From NCBI RefSeq assembly GCF_000445105.1, contig NZ_ATDP01000106.1, positions 216,881 to 280,880 on the forward strand: DNA of 64,000 bases, read 5' to 3'. The notes beneath the pieces were generated by a model. The model was given only the letters and a program-made list of their open reading frames with translations. It had not been told where the DNA came from and did not search any database. Below, piece by piece: positions 1 through 9,365 of the stretch (positions within the stretch are counted from its first letter, which is position 1; each line of letters begins with the position of its first letter). The translations under genes and the position numbers were made by a program. The stretch comes from Sphingobium lactosutens DS20. GTDB taxonomy: Bacteria > Pseudomonadota > Alphaproteobacteria > Sphingomonadales > Sphingomonadaceae.

Positions 1-2207
1 TGCGCCCATCCGCCCAGGCTCCGGGGCTTGTCATAGCCGACATAAACACCTGCCACCAAATCGGGCGATCCGCCCACGAACCAGACATTGGTGGGGCCGT
101 TGGTGGTGCCGGTCTTGCCAAACAGCGGGCGCTTGAGATCGGCCAGCACGGTGGCGGTGCCGCGCAGCACCACGCCCTCGGCGATATGCACGACCTGATA
201 GGCGGTCATCGGGTTCATCACCTGCCGCCCTTCAAAGCCAAAGCGCGGCATCGGCTTGCCGTCCCAATTGGCCATGTTGCACCCGTCGCACGGGCGCCAG
301 CGTTCGGGCCAGATCACCTTGCCGCGCCGGTCCTGCACATAGTCCATGACCTTGGACGGATTTTGTTTTCCCTGGTTCGCCAGCGTCGCATAGGCATTGA
401 CCATCCGCTCCACCGTCGTTTCGCCCGCACCCAGCGCGAAGGAGAGGTAGGGCTGATAATCGCCGATGCCCATCGCCTTGATCGTGCGCACGACCCGGTC
501 CATGCCGGTCTGGCTGGCGGCGCGCACCGTCATCAGGTTGCGGGACTGTTCCACACCCCAGCGCATCGTCTGCGGCCCGGCGCTGCCGCCTGAGAAGTTG
601 CGGAAGCATTTCTGCCCCAATCCCGCGCCCTGATAGACGCAGAGCGGCCCATCGACGATGATCGATGCGGGCGTCATGCCATTGTCCAGCGCGGCGGCGT
701 AGACGAAGGGCTTGATCGTGGAGCCGGGCTGGCGCTGGGCCTGGGTCGCGCGGTTATAGGAGGAGAGGCGCGAATCGAACCCGCCCTGCATCGCGCGGAT
801 GCGGCCTGAATGCACTTCCTGCACCACCATGCCGCCCGACACTTCGGGAATGGTCCGCAGCGCCCAGTCGGCGCCATTCTTTGCGACGACGATCAGGTCG
901 CCGGACTTGAGCGCGGCAAAGGCGGGACCACCGGTGCGGCGATAGGGTGTCTGCGCCATCGACGCAGGCAGGGTGCCGGTGCTGCCGTCGGAAAAGCCGA
1001 TCTGCGCCTCAGACGATGATCGATCGATGACGACGGCGACGCGCCAGCCTTCATAATCGACACCGACATAGCTGGCGGCCAGTTCGCGCGCCCAGCCTCG
1101 ATCGGGGTCGATATGGCCGACCGGACCCGACCAGCCGCGGCCCGCGCCGAAGCGCAGCAATCCGTTTCGCAGCGCATCCTTGGTGCGTTCCTGCGCCACC
1201 GGGTCATAAGGGCTGCGCACCCACAGGCCGCCGGCATAGACGCTGTTGGGGCCGTCCGCCGCCTTTTCGCCGAACCGGTCGATCAGGCGGCGGCGCACCT
1301 CTTCCATATAATAGCCGCCCGCGCGCGCATCGAAGCTGGAACCGCGCACGGTGACGGTGCCCAGAGGCTGCGCCTGCGCCTGCGCGCGCTGCGCGGCGGT
1401 GATCCAGCCATTGCGCTCCATCTCGCCCAGCGCCCAGTTGCGCCGCTCGATCGCGCGGGCGTGACCGGTTTCGCTTTCGGGGCGGTAATTGGCCGGCCCC
1501 TTGGGCAGGATCGCCAGATAGGCCATTTCAGGCAGGCTGAGGTCAGCGACATCCTTGTCAAAATAAGCGCGCGAGGCCGCCTGCACGCCATAGGCGTTGC
1601 GACCGAGGAAAATCTGGTTGAGGTAAAGCTCCAGTATCTGCTGTTTCGACAGCACATTTTCCATGCGCCAGGCCAGGATCATCTCCTTGACCTTGCGTGT
1701 GGGCGAATATTCGTCGCCGATCAGCAGGTTCTTGGCCACCTGCTGCGTGATGGTCGACCCGCCGCGCGCGCGCTGGCCCGACCCCAGCTTGCTGACATAG
1801 TCCGCGACTGCGCCGGCAAAGCCGGGGAAATCGACACCATGATGCTCGAAAAACGTCTTGTCCTCCGCCGCCAGATAGGCGCGGATCAGCAACGGGGGAT
1901 AATCGCTATATTGCAACTGCACCCGCCGTTCTCGAGCATAGCTGTGCACCGGCTGCCCGTTGATGTCGCGCACCATGGTGGGGAGCGGCGGCTCATATTC
2001 CAGCAAGGTCGCCGCATCGGGCAGGCCGCGCGCGAAAATCAGCCAGAACAGGAAGATCGCCAGCAGAAACCCGCCCAGCAGGATAGTCAGCCAGCGAAAC
2101 AGCCTCCGGCCCCATAGTGGACGTATCCGGTCCATGACGCCGCCCGCGTCACGGCGCAGGCGATAGGCGAAGGATGTCGGGGCGGTATCGGAACGGGCCT
2201 CTTCCAT
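1..2207 (-). CDS. mrcA: Penicillin-binding protein 1A (C-terminus cut by window edge)
   Basis: Bifunctional murein glycosyltransferase/transpeptidase that polymerises and cross-links peptidoglycan in the periplasm. The reading frame runs from ATG at 2207 off the left edge, so the last part of the transpeptidase domain is missing. After a short cytoplasmic segment there is one membrane anchor (about residues 35-57). The GT51 domain follows, with EDKTFFEHHG and the GGSTITQQVAKN block. The transpeptidase domain shows the nucleophile motif STIK, then SRN, and KTGTTN close to position 100. It lies 62 bp downstream of amiC on the same strand, an order common in alphaproteobacteria, and the two probably form a cell-wall operon. 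Confidence 0.95.
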   Translation of the reverse strand, partial: MEEARSDTAPTSFAYRLRRDAGGVMDRIRPLWGRRLFRWLTILLGGFLLAIFLFWLIFARGLPDAATLLEYEPPLPTMVRDINGQPVHSYARERRVQLQYSDYPPLLIRAYLAAEDKTFFEHHGVDFPGFAGAVADYVSKLGSGQRARGGSTITQQVAKNLLIGDEYSPTRKVKEMILAWRMENVLSKQQILELYLNQIFLGRNAYGVQAASRAYFDKDVADLSLPEMAYLAILPKGPANYRPESETGHARAIERRNWALGEMERNGWITAAQRAQAQAQPLGTVTVRGSSFDARAGGYYMEEVRRRLIDRFGEKAADGPNSVYAGGLWVRSPYDPVAQERTKDALRNGLLRFGAGRGWSGPVGHIDPDRGWARELAASYVGVDYEGWRVAVVIDRSSSEAQIGFSDGSTGTLPASMAQTPYRRTGGPAFAALKSGDLIVVAKNGADWALRTIPEVSGGMVVQEVHSGRIRAMQGGFDSRLSSYNRATQAQRQPGSTIKPFVYAAALDNGMTPASIIVDGPLCVYQGAGLGQKCFRNFSGGSAGPQTMRWGVEQSRNLMTVRAASQTGMDRVVRTIKAMGIGDYQPYLSFALGAGETTVERMVNAYATLANQGKQNPSKVMDYVQDRRGKVIWPERWRPCDGCNMANWDGKPMPRFGFEGRQVMNPMTAYQVVHIAEGVVLRGTATVLADLKRPLFGKTGTTNGPTNVWFVGGSPDLVAGVYVGYDKPRSLGGWA

Positions 2208-2269
2208 GGGGAAGAGGCTCTAGGATCAAATCGCGGCCAAGGCCAGTGGCGTTTCGACGGGCCGCGCCA

Positions 2270-3595
2270 TCAGCCGCCCGCCGCAACCCCGCTCATCGCC
2301 AGCTTGCGCGCGAAATGCACCTCGATCGCCTTGGCAACGCCGCGCGCGATCTTCTGCTGCCCCTCGCGCGAGGACAGGAAGGCGGAGTCCGACTCATTGC
2401 TAATATAGCCGGTTTCGAACAGGATCGACGGCGTATCCGGGGCCTTGAGCACCATCAGCGAAGCGAAGCGATGATAGGCGCTGCGGAAGGGCACATAGGG
2501 TGAAGCCTCACGCTGGAGCAGCCGCGCGAAACTGGACGATATGTTGAGCGATTCGCGTTGCGTCAGGTCGATCAGGATTGACGACACATCGCCCGACTGG
2601 CCGCCCAGATTGACGCCGTTGATGATGTCGGCCTTGTTTTCGCGCGCGGCGAGACGCGCGGCTTCCCGGTCCGACGCGGTTTCCGACAAGGTGTAGACCG
2701 TCGCGCCATGGGCATCGGTATTTTCGGCCGCATCGGCATGGATCGAAATGAAGAGGTCCGCACCCATCTTGCGCGCGATGCCATAGCGTTCCTGCAACAC
2801 CAGAAAGCGATCATCGTCCCGCGTCAGCGCAACGCGCACCCGACCGCCCCTGACCAGTTGGTCGCGGATCGCCTGCGCGATCGCCAGTGTCACGTCCTTT
2901 TCGCGTTTGCCATTGTCCTTGTTGATGGCGCCGGGATCATGGCCGCCATGGCCCGCATCGATCACCACCAGCGGCCGCGCGCCGTCATTGACGCCCTGCA
3001 CCGGCGGCAGGGCGACGCCGCGCGCGGCGGGTGGGATCGGCACGGTGATCGAATGCAACCGCTTTTGCGGCCGTGCGGCCATGTCCGCCGGCGCATCGAA
3101 CGCCATGCGCCCGCGACCCAATTCACTGCGAAAGCGGCTGTCGCTCACGCCCTGGATCGCGAAGCTCAGCGATTTGCCGTCCGGTGCAATGCGCGCGTCG
3201 GCCAGCGTCGCCGGGCTTGCCAGGTCCAGCACGACACGCGCGCGCTCCGGGCTCAATTGCCCCTGCCGCACGCCCGCGACCGTGCCATTGCCTGGTGAAA
3301 AGGGAAAGCGGCCCGTCTGCGCGCCATCGATATCAAGGGCAATGCGCTGCGGCCCGTCGAGCAGGAAGGCGGACGCGCCCTCCACCCGCTCATCGAAACG
3401 CACCACCACCCGGTCCCCCTGCACATCGACGCCGGCGATGCCGCCCGCCTGGCCGGGGGAGGAAAGAAGAATGCTTGCCAGGGCAAGGCTTTGCAACATG
3501 CGCCGCTTGTGCACCGCAGGCCTGTCGGCCGTCCAGCCAAATATCATCGACGTTGACCCGTCCAGCGTCCCCACGCTGAACACCCGATTAAGCAT
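2270..3595 (-). CDS. amiC: N-acetylmuramoyl-L-alanine amidase, AmiC type
   Basis: Zinc amidase that cuts the MurNAc-L-Ala bond of peptidoglycan, usually at the septum. The product is 441 aa. It has a signal-peptide-like hydrophobic stretch after KRRMLQSLALAS, an AMIN domain (about residues 50-150) and an Amidase_3 domain. That domain shows VVIDAGHGGHDPG (first zinc His), SIHAD and ILFETGYISN (catalytic Glu). The annotated ATG has GAGGG just upstream. An internal Met (MIFGW, at 3547) is an alternative start. It is divergent from rne and co-directional with the PBP1A gene. Family assignment is secure; the division role is inferred from the family. Confidence 0.93.
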   Translation of the reverse strand: MLNRVFSVGTLDGSTSMIFGWTADRPAVHKRRMLQSLALASILLSSPGQAGGIAGVDVQGDRVVVRFDERVEGASAFLLDGPQRIALDIDGAQTGRFPFSPGNGTVAGVRQGQLSPERARVVLDLASPATLADARIAPDGKSLSFAIQGVSDSRFRSELGRGRMAFDAPADMAARPQKRLHSITVPIPPAARGVALPPVQGVNDGARPLVVIDAGHGGHDPGAINKDNGKREKDVTLAIAQAIRDQLVRGGRVRVALTRDDDRFLVLQERYGIARKMGADLFISIHADAAENTDAHGATVYTLSETASDREAARLAARENKADIINGVNLGGQSGDVSSILIDLTQRESLNISSSFARLLQREASPYVPFRSAYHRFASLMVLKAPDTPSILFETGYISNESDSAFLSSREGQQKIARGVAKAIEVHFARKLAMSGVAAGG

Positions 3596-4056
3596 CGCCC
3601 TCTTTTAACCCGGTAAAATGAGCTGGTTAACGTCATTTTCACCATGACCGGCCATGGTCCGAACGTCGGGTGCGCGCCGGGACATAATATTTCGACCAGC
3701 CGTTGCCGCCCGCGCTATTGACTGCTAACCATCCCCATTCCTGAAAGAATTGTCGTTTTTGCGACCGGTCTTCAGGTGAAACGAGCGCCCGCTGCTATGC
3801 GGGTAAGACAGAACAGGTTGACGCTGCATGAGGCATGAATTTCCATCCACGCTTGCCCCGGTGACGGGCATGGCGGCGTGGATGGTGCGGCCCGGCGCCT
3901 TATCCGGCCCTGCCGATGCAGCAGACGCGCAGATTTTCCTTCAAAACCGGATATCTGCCTGCGCCGCGCCCGATGGCGCGCGCAGGCAGATATTCTTTTC
4001 TTATCGCGTGGCGGCGCGGCGTCATGCCGCAGCCCGCGCACGCCGGAGACTTATAA
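3596..4056 (+). promoter_or_regulatory. amiC-rne intergenic region / long rne leader
   Basis: A 461-bp gap between divergent amiC and rne holds no convincing gene; short frames here lack coding character. It must carry both promoters. A TTGACT at 3718-3723 is a possible rne -35, but no good -10 is seen 17 bp on. The only striking structure is the hairpin at 3951-3993. RNase E genes of several bacteria have long autoregulatory leaders, so this region may serve that purpose. Confidence 0.5.
3951..3993 (+). promoter_or_regulatory. Long perfect hairpin in the rne leader
   Basis: ATATCTGCCTGCGC (3951-3964) pairs perfectly with its complement at 3980-3993. Inside, after one unpaired C, GCGCC/GGCGC extends the stem by 5 bp around a CGAT loop, giving a 19-bp stem in 43 nt. 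It ends 63 nt before the rne start codon and is followed by the pyrimidine-rich stretch TATTCTTTTCTTAT. It could be an RNase E autoregulatory target, an attenuator or the terminator of a short leader RNA. The sequence alone does not distinguish these. Confidence 0.6.
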
Positions 4057-6780
4057 ATGACAATGCGTATGCTGATCGATGCGCGCCACCGGGAAGAGAC
4101 CCGGGTCGCGGTCGTCAAAGGTAACCGGATCGAGGAGTTCGATTTCGAATCGGCCGAGCACAAGCAGCTCAAAGGCAATATCTATCTGGCCAAGGTGACG
4201 CGCGTGGAGCCTTCGCTTCAGGCCGCCTTCGTCGATTATGGAGGCAACCGCCACGGCTTCCTGGCTTTCAGCGAAATCCACCCCGATTATTATCAGATTC
4301 CGCGCGAGGACCGTGAGGCGCTGCTCCAGGAAGAGCGCGCCCATGCCGAGGAAGAGGCCGCATTGCGCGCCGAGATCGAGGATGACGAGGACGCGGGTGA
4401 GGACGGCGTCGAACTGGTCGAGGCGACCCATCATCATGAGGATGAGGAAGCGCCCGAGGCGGACGCCGAGAACGAAGCGCCTGAAGCCGCCAAGGGTGGC
4501 CGCCGCAAGCGCGGGAAGAATGGCGATGAGGCCGCCGACGAACTGCGCCGCAAGCGCATGGCGCTGCGTCGCCGCTACAAGATTCAGGACGTCATCAAGC
4601 GCCGGCAGGTGCTGCTGGTGCAGGTCGTGAAGGAAGAGCGCGGCAACAAGGGCGCGGCGCTGACCACCTATTTGTCGCTGGCGGGCCGCTATTGCGTGCT
4701 CATGCCCAACACGTCGCATGGCGGCGGCATCAGCCGCAAGATCAGCAACGCGGCCGATCGCAAGCGGTTGAAGACCATCATCGCGGAAATGAACCTGCCC
4801 TCGTCCATGGGGTGCATCGTCCGCACGGCGGGGCTTCAGCGGACCAAGCCGGAAATCAAACGCGACTTCGATTATCTCGCGCGGCTGTGGGACGAGATTC
4901 GCGAAAAGACGCTCCAGGCGTCTGCGCCCGAACTGATCCACAATGACAGCGACCTCATCAAGCGCGCCATCCGCGACATCTACAACAAGGATATCGAGGA
5001 AGTCATCGTCGAGGGCGAGGATGGCTACAAGGCCGCCAAGGACTTCATGAAGCTGCTGATGCCGAGCCATGCCCGGCGCGTGAAGCAATATGCCGACGCG
5101 GTATCGCTGTTCCAGCGCGCTAGCGTCGAAGATCAGCTGGCCGCGATGTACAATCCGGTCGTGCAGCTGAAATCGGGCGGCTATCTGGTCATCAACCCGA
5201 CCGAGGCGCTGGTGTCGATCGACATCAACTCTGGCCGGTCGACGCGCGAACATGGCATCGAACAGACCGCCGTCGCCACCAATCTGGAAGCGGCGCGCGA
5301 AATCGCGCGCCAGTTGCGTCTGCGCGACATGGCGGGCCTCGTCGTCATCGACTTTATCGACATGGAGATGAATTCCAACATCCGTAAGGTCGAAAAGGCG
5401 ATGAAGGAGGCGCTCAAGGACGATCGCGCCCGCATTCAGGTCGGCCGGATTTCAGGCTTTGGCCTTATGGAAATGAGCCGCCAGCGTCTGCGCACCGGCG
5501 TGCTGGAAGCGTCGACGCGCCAATGCCCGCATTGCGAGGGCACCGGCCTTGTCCGCACCGCGTCGTCGGCGGGCCTCAGCGCGCTTCGTATGCTAGAAGA
5601 GGAAGCGGCGCGCGGTCGCGGCAACCTCATCACCCTGCGTGCCAGCCAGGAAGCGGCCTTCTACGTCCTCAACAACAAGCGTCGCGAACTCGACGAGATC
5701 GAGCAGCGCTATGGCGTGCGTATCGAAATCCTGCCCGATGGCGAGATCGAAGGCGCGCGCATGTCGGTCGAAGCCAGCGGGCCGCGCCCGGAACGTGTCG
5801 TCACCTATGCGCCGCTGGTCGAGGATGATGACGATATCGACCTGCCAGAGGACGAAGACGACATCGAAGAGGTCGAGGACGCCCAAGACAGCGCCGAGCG
5901 GGAGGAGCGGGGCGATAGGGGGGACGAGGATCGCGAAGGCGGCCGCCGTCGCCGTCGCCGTCGCCGCCGCCGCGGTGGCCAGCGCGACGAGCCGCGCGAT
6001 GCCGGGTCCGAAGCCGAGGCTGGCGACGCCGAGCCCGGTGACGACACCGATACGGATGAAGGCGCAGAAGCCGACGATCGCGAAGGCGCTGAGCCTGCAA
6101 GCAACGCTTACGGTGACGAAGGCGGCTCGCGTCGTCGCGGGCGTCGTGGTCGTCGCGGAGGCCGCCGTCGGCGCGAAGCGGGCGAAACCGCTGCGATCGA
6201 GCAGGACGATGCAACGGCTGCGGCCGATGCTGAGGCGCCGGTTGAAGAGCCGGCTGCCGTAGAAACGCCTGTCGCCGAGCCGGTGAGCGAGGAAGCGGCC
6301 GAGCCCGCGCCCAAGACGCGTCGGCGTCCGCGCGCCCGGAAGAAAGCGGAGGCTGACACGGCTGAGGCTGCGACCGAGGCTCCGGCCGATGTCGCCGCGG
6401 CCGCGACCGAAGAGCCTGCGCCAGCAGCCGAAGCGGACGCCGCACCGGCCAAGCCCAAGCGCACGCGTCGCAAGAAGGCGGTGGCGAGCGAGGGCGAGGC
6501 GGCTGAAGCAGATGCGCCAGCAGCCGAGGCGGACGCCGCGCCCGCCAAGCCCAAGCGCACGCGTCGCAAGAAGGTGGTGGCTGCCGAAGCGGAAGCGGCA
6601 GACCCAGCCGCCGAAGCCGCACCGGAGGCCCCAGTTGACGCTGCGCCTTTCGCGCCGTCCGAACCGACCGGTTCGCCAGACCCGGTTCCAGCCGAAGCCG
6701 GCGCTGCCGACGACGCAGGCGGCGAGGATGCCGATGGCACGCCCCGGCGCGGCTGGTGGCAGCGCACCTTCGGTCAGTAA
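4057..6780 (+). CDS. rne: Ribonuclease E
   Basis: Endoribonuclease and scaffold of the RNA degradosome, 907 aa. The N-terminal half holds the S1 domain, split by an acidic insert (about residues 95-165) of a kind common in alphaproteobacterial RNase E. The catalytic region includes SIDINSGRSTRE, the VVIDFIDM segment and the zinc-link CPHCEGTG. The C-terminal third is disordered: an acidic block, runs of arginine (RRRRRRRRRRGG), then Ala/Glu/Pro-rich sequence. A 32-codon unit is repeated there (starting at 6421 and 6517), each copy carrying AAPAKPKRTRRKK. Such Arg-rich tails bind RNA and partner proteins. A hairpin leader precedes it and a strong terminator follows. Confidence 0.96.
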   Translation: MTMRMLIDARHREETRVAVVKGNRIEEFDFESAEHKQLKGNIYLAKVTRVEPSLQAAFVDYGGNRHGFLAFSEIHPDYYQIPREDREALLQEERAHAEEEAALRAEIEDDEDAGEDGVELVEATHHHEDEEAPEADAENEAPEAAKGGRRKRGKNGDEAADELRRKRMALRRRYKIQDVIKRRQVLLVQVVKEERGNKGAALTTYLSLAGRYCVLMPNTSHGGGISRKISNAADRKRLKTIIAEMNLPSSMGCIVRTAGLQRTKPEIKRDFDYLARLWDEIREKTLQASAPELIHNDSDLIKRAIRDIYNKDIEEVIVEGEDGYKAAKDFMKLLMPSHARRVKQYADAVSLFQRASVEDQLAAMYNPVVQLKSGGYLVINPTEALVSIDINSGRSTREHGIEQTAVATNLEAAREIARQLRLRDMAGLVVIDFIDMEMNSNIRKVEKAMKEALKDDRARIQVGRISGFGLMEMSRQRLRTGVLEASTRQCPHCEGTGLVRTASSAGLSALRMLEEEAARGRGNLITLRASQEAAFYVLNNKRRELDEIEQRYGVRIEILPDGEIEGARMSVEASGPRPERVVTYAPLVEDDDDIDLPEDEDDIEEVEDAQDSAEREERGDRGDEDREGGRRRRRRRRRRGGQRDEPRDAGSEAEAGDAEPGDDTDTDEGAEADDREGAEPASNAYGDEGGSRRRGRRGRRGGRRRREAGETAAIEQDDATAAADAEAPVEEPAAVETPVAEPVSEEAAEPAPKTRRRPRARKKAEADTAEAATEAPADVAAAATEEPAPAAEADAAPAKPKRTRRKKAVASEGEAAEADAPAAEADAAPAKPKRTRRKKVVAAEAEAADPAAEAAPEAPVDAAPFAPSEPTGSPDPVPAEAGAADDAGGEDADGTPRRGWWQRTFGQ

Positions 6781-6802
6781 GCACGCGAAGGGTTGAATGA
6801 TG

Positions 6803-6849
6803 AAGCGCCGCTGCCCGTCCGGTCCTTACCGGTGCGCAGCGGCGCTTTT
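6803..6849 (+). terminator. Rho-independent terminator of rne
   Basis: AAGCGCCGCTGC (6803-6814) pairs with its complement at 6836-6847, a 12-bp stem. A small inner stem CCGGT/ACCGG lies in the loop, and the stem runs into TTTT. It begins 22 bp after the rne stop. It also shows that the M48 protease gene should not be extended upstream of 6905. Confidence 0.85.
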
Positions 6850-6904
6850 CCATGGAATGCGCTTCACGGCGCGTTCAGGACGCCCATGGCAAGGGCTGGC
6901 ATCC

Positions 6905-8254
6905 ATGGCCCGTTTGCTCCAGTTCCTGGCCCTTGCGCTGGCGTCGTTTGCGCTGATGTCGCGCCCGGCGCTCGCGCAGCAGATTTTGCGCGACGCCGAG
7001 ACCGAAGCCTTCATGGCCGACATGTCCGCGCCGCTGGTCAAGGCGGCGGGCATGACGCCCAAGAACGTCCAAGTTCTCGTCATCAACGACCCGGAAATCA
7101 ACGCCTTCGTCGCGGGCGGCCAATATGTCTGGGTGCATAGCGGCCTGATCGCCCAAGCGGACAATGTGAACCAGTTGCAAGGCGTGGTCGCGCACGAACT
7201 GGGCCATATCGAGGGCGGCCACATCATCCGCTCGGGCGAGGGGATCAAGGACGCGACCAGCGTCACCCTGCTCAGCCTCGTGCTTGGCGCGGCGGCGATC
7301 GCGGCAGGCGGCGCGGAAGCGGGCATGGGCATCATGGGCCTTGGCCAGCAGGCGGCGATGAGCAAGTTTCTCGCTTTCTCCCGTGCGCAGGAAAGCTCCG
7401 CCGACCTTGCCGGCGCGCGCTATCTCCACACCGCCGGGATCAGCGGCCGCGGGAGCCTGGAGTTTTTCAAGAAGCTGCAGAATCAGGAATATCGCCTCGC
7501 CATTCCGCAGGACAATAGCTACGGGCGCACCCACCCGCTATCGGGCGAGCGCATCAGCGTCCTGCGGGAGGTTTATGAAGTCGACCCCGCCTGGGACAGG
7601 CCGGTCGATCCACAGCTGGAAGCGCGGTTCGAACGGATCAAGGCGAAACTGATCGGTTTCGTGTCCGAACCGCAGCAGACGCTCATCAAATATCCTGAAA
7701 GCGACCAGTCGCTGCCCGCCCATTATGCCCGCGCCTATGCCTGGCACAAAAGCGCCTATCCGCAAAAGGCGCTGGCCGAGGCCGATGCGCTGCTCGCCGC
7801 GGAACCGCATGATCCCTATTTCCTGGAACTCAAGGGCCAGATCCTGCTGGAAAGCGGCCGGCCGGCCGACGCCATCGCGCCGCTGCGCGAAGCGGTGAAG
7901 ATCACCAATCAGCCGCTGATTTCCGTCCTCCTGTCCCATGCGCTCATCGCGACCGAAGACCCGGCCAATTTCGCGGAGGCCGAACAGGTGTTGCGCGTGG
8001 CGGTACAGCGTGACCGCGAAAATCCCTTCGCCTGGTATCAGCTGGGCGTCGTTTATGAGCGGCGCGGCGACACGCCGCGCGCCGCGCTCGCCACGGCGGA
8101 ACGCTACGCGATGATGGGCGATCATAATCTGGCGCTGCGCAGCGCCGACGTTGCGGTGCAGGGATTGCAGCCCGGCACGGTTGACTATCTGCGCGCGCAG
8201 GATATCGCCATGACGTCGCGTGCCGCGGTCGAGCAGCAGCGGAAGAAAAGATAG
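6905..8254 (+). CDS. M48 family metalloprotease with TPR repeats (BepA/YfgC-like)
   Basis: Periplasmic zinc protease of the type that monitors outer-membrane protein assembly. The start at 6905 is chosen because it places a clean signal peptide (MARLLQFLALALASF, ending ALAQ) at the N-terminus and lies downstream of the rne terminator. The frame stays open to 6797, but that extension would overlap the terminator. The mature 449-aa precursor shows the zinc motif HELGHIEGGH and a downstream ESSADLAGARYL segment supplying the third ligand. Tetratricopeptide-like helices follow to the end. The next gene, a DsbA-like protein, begins 2 bp after the stop, so the two are probably one envelope-maintenance operon. 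Confidence 0.9.
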   Translation: MARLLQFLALALASFALMSRPALAQQILRDAETEAFMADMSAPLVKAAGMTPKNVQVLVINDPEINAFVAGGQYVWVHSGLIAQADNVNQLQGVVAHELGHIEGGHIIRSGEGIKDATSVTLLSLVLGAAAIAAGGAEAGMGIMGLGQQAAMSKFLAFSRAQESSADLAGARYLHTAGISGRGSLEFFKKLQNQEYRLAIPQDNSYGRTHPLSGERISVLREVYEVDPAWDRPVDPQLEARFERIKAKLIGFVSEPQQTLIKYPESDQSLPAHYARAYAWHKSAYPQKALAEADALLAAEPHDPYFLELKGQILLESGRPADAIAPLREAVKITNQPLISVLLSHALIATEDPANFAEAEQVLRVAVQRDRENPFAWYQLGVVYERRGDTPRAALATAERYAMMGDHNLALRSADVAVQGLQPGTVDYLRAQDIAMTSRAAVEQQRKKR

Positions 8255-8256
8255 CA

Positions 8257-9024
8257 ATGACAGATCAAACCCGGCCGAGCTTTCGCGCCGCCCTTTCCAA
8301 CAGGACCATCCAGATGACCCTTGGCGCCTTCGCCTTCATCGCGGCCGCCGCCGGCGCCGCGCTCGCCGTCCAGGCTCCCGCCAGCGTCGGCGCCACGGAC
8401 AAGGCTGCGATCGAACAGATCGTCCATGATTATATCCTGGAGCATCCCGAAATCATCCCGCAGGCGATCGAGAAGCTGCAATCCAAGCGTCTTTCCAGTG
8501 TCATCGACACCAATCGCAGCGCGCTCGAAACTCCCTATGCCGGCGCATGGGAGGGGGCGGCCAATGCCGACGTTACCGTGGTGGAATTTTTCGACTATGC
8601 CTGCGGCTATTGCCGCGCCTCGCTACCCGACCTTGGCAAGCTGGTGGGGTCCGACAAGAAGGTTAAGATCGTCTATCGCGAACTGCCGATCCTGTCGGAA
8701 GAAAGCGGCGATGCGGCCAAGGTATCGCTGCTGGCGGCCGAGCGCGGCCAGTATATGCCCTATCACAAGGCGCTCTATGCCGCCGGGCGCGTGACGCGCG
8801 ACACCATCCTGGCGGCCGCGGCCAAGGCCGGCATCAGCAAGGCGGATGCGCAAGCGGCGATGGCGTCGAGCAAATATGATTCGGAAATCCAGTCGAACAT
8901 CGCGCTCGCCCAAAAATTGCAGGCGACCGGCACGCCTACCTTCGTCATCGGCGATCAGGTGCTAAGCGGTGCGGTCGGCTTTGACGCGCTCAAGGAGGGC
9001 GTGGCGAGCGCGCGCGGCAAGTAG
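8257..9024 (+). CDS. DsbA-family thiol:disulfide oxidoreductase
   Basis: Thioredoxin-fold protein exported by a single N-terminal hydrophobic segment (about residues 15-37). The active site is the CGYC tetrad in FFDYACGYCRAS, and a cis-proline loop is visible in TGTPTFVIG. An N-terminal helical region (IEQIVHDYILEHPEII) resembles that of the DsbA/ScsC-like branch rather than E. coli DsbA. It follows the M48 protease with a 2-bp gap, which suggests a shared role in envelope protein folding. A terminator lies about 110 bp downstream. Confidence 0.9.
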   Translation: MTDQTRPSFRAALSNRTIQMTLGAFAFIAAAAGAALAVQAPASVGATDKAAIEQIVHDYILEHPEIIPQAIEKLQSKRLSSVIDTNRSALETPYAGAWEGAANADVTVVEFFDYACGYCRASLPDLGKLVGSDKKVKIVYRELPILSEESGDAAKVSLLAAERGQYMPYHKALYAAGRVTRDTILAAAAKAGISKADAQAAMASSKYDSEIQSNIALAQKLQATGTPTFVIGDQVLSGAVGFDALKEGVASARGK

Positions 9025-9130
9025 CGGCATCCTGTTTCTGCGAAAGCAGGAACATGAAATGAAGAGATGCGGTGCCGCCCCGCCATTGACTTCCCCATCC
9101 CTTTTCCCTATCGGACGCCCCCTGACTGGC

Positions 9131-9156
9131 GGCCGCTGCGTAAGCGGCCCTTTTTT
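9131..9156 (+). terminator. Terminator between the DsbA-like gene and rpmH
   Basis: GGCCGCT (9131-9137) and AGCGGCC (9143-9149) form a 7-bp GC-rich stem with a 5-nt loop, followed by CTTTTTT. It ends the M48/DsbA transcript 40 bp before rpmH. If the rpmH promoter lies further upstream, it could instead attenuate rpmH. Confidence 0.8.
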
Positions 9157-9195
9157 GTCACACCCGATTCTCTTGTTGTTTTTGAGGAATGAACG

Positions 9196-9330
9196 ATGAA
9201 GCGCACCTTTCAGCCGAGCAATCTGGTTCGGAAGCGCCGTCACGGTTTCCGCGCCCGCATGGCGACCCCCGGCGGCCGCAATGTGATGCGCGCCCGTCGC
9301 GCCCGCGGCCGCAAGAATCTCTGCGCCTGA
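9196..9330 (+). CDS. rpmH: 50S ribosomal protein L34
   Basis: A 44-aa, very basic protein beginning MKRTFQPSNLVRKRRHGF and ending GRKNLCA, the L34 pattern. It is a component of the large ribosomal subunit. Upstream GAGGAA gives the ribosome binding site. It leads the conserved rpmH-rnpA-yidD-yidC cluster; in many bacteria this cluster lies near the replication origin, but no dnaA or origin is seen here. Confidence 0.98.
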   Translation: MKRTFQPSNLVRKRRHGFRARMATPGGRNVMRARRARGRKNLCA

Positions 9331-9365
9331 CATCATCGCCGGATCAGCCCGCCGCGCCGGCCATC

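Noticed and set aside
6797..6904. Longer N-terminus for the M48 protease
   Set aside because: It would cover the rne terminator and bury the signal peptide; ATG 6905 gives a clean secretory N-terminus.
9189..9365. Upstream extension of rnpA
   Set aside because: It overlaps rpmH completely in another frame and lacks family similarity.
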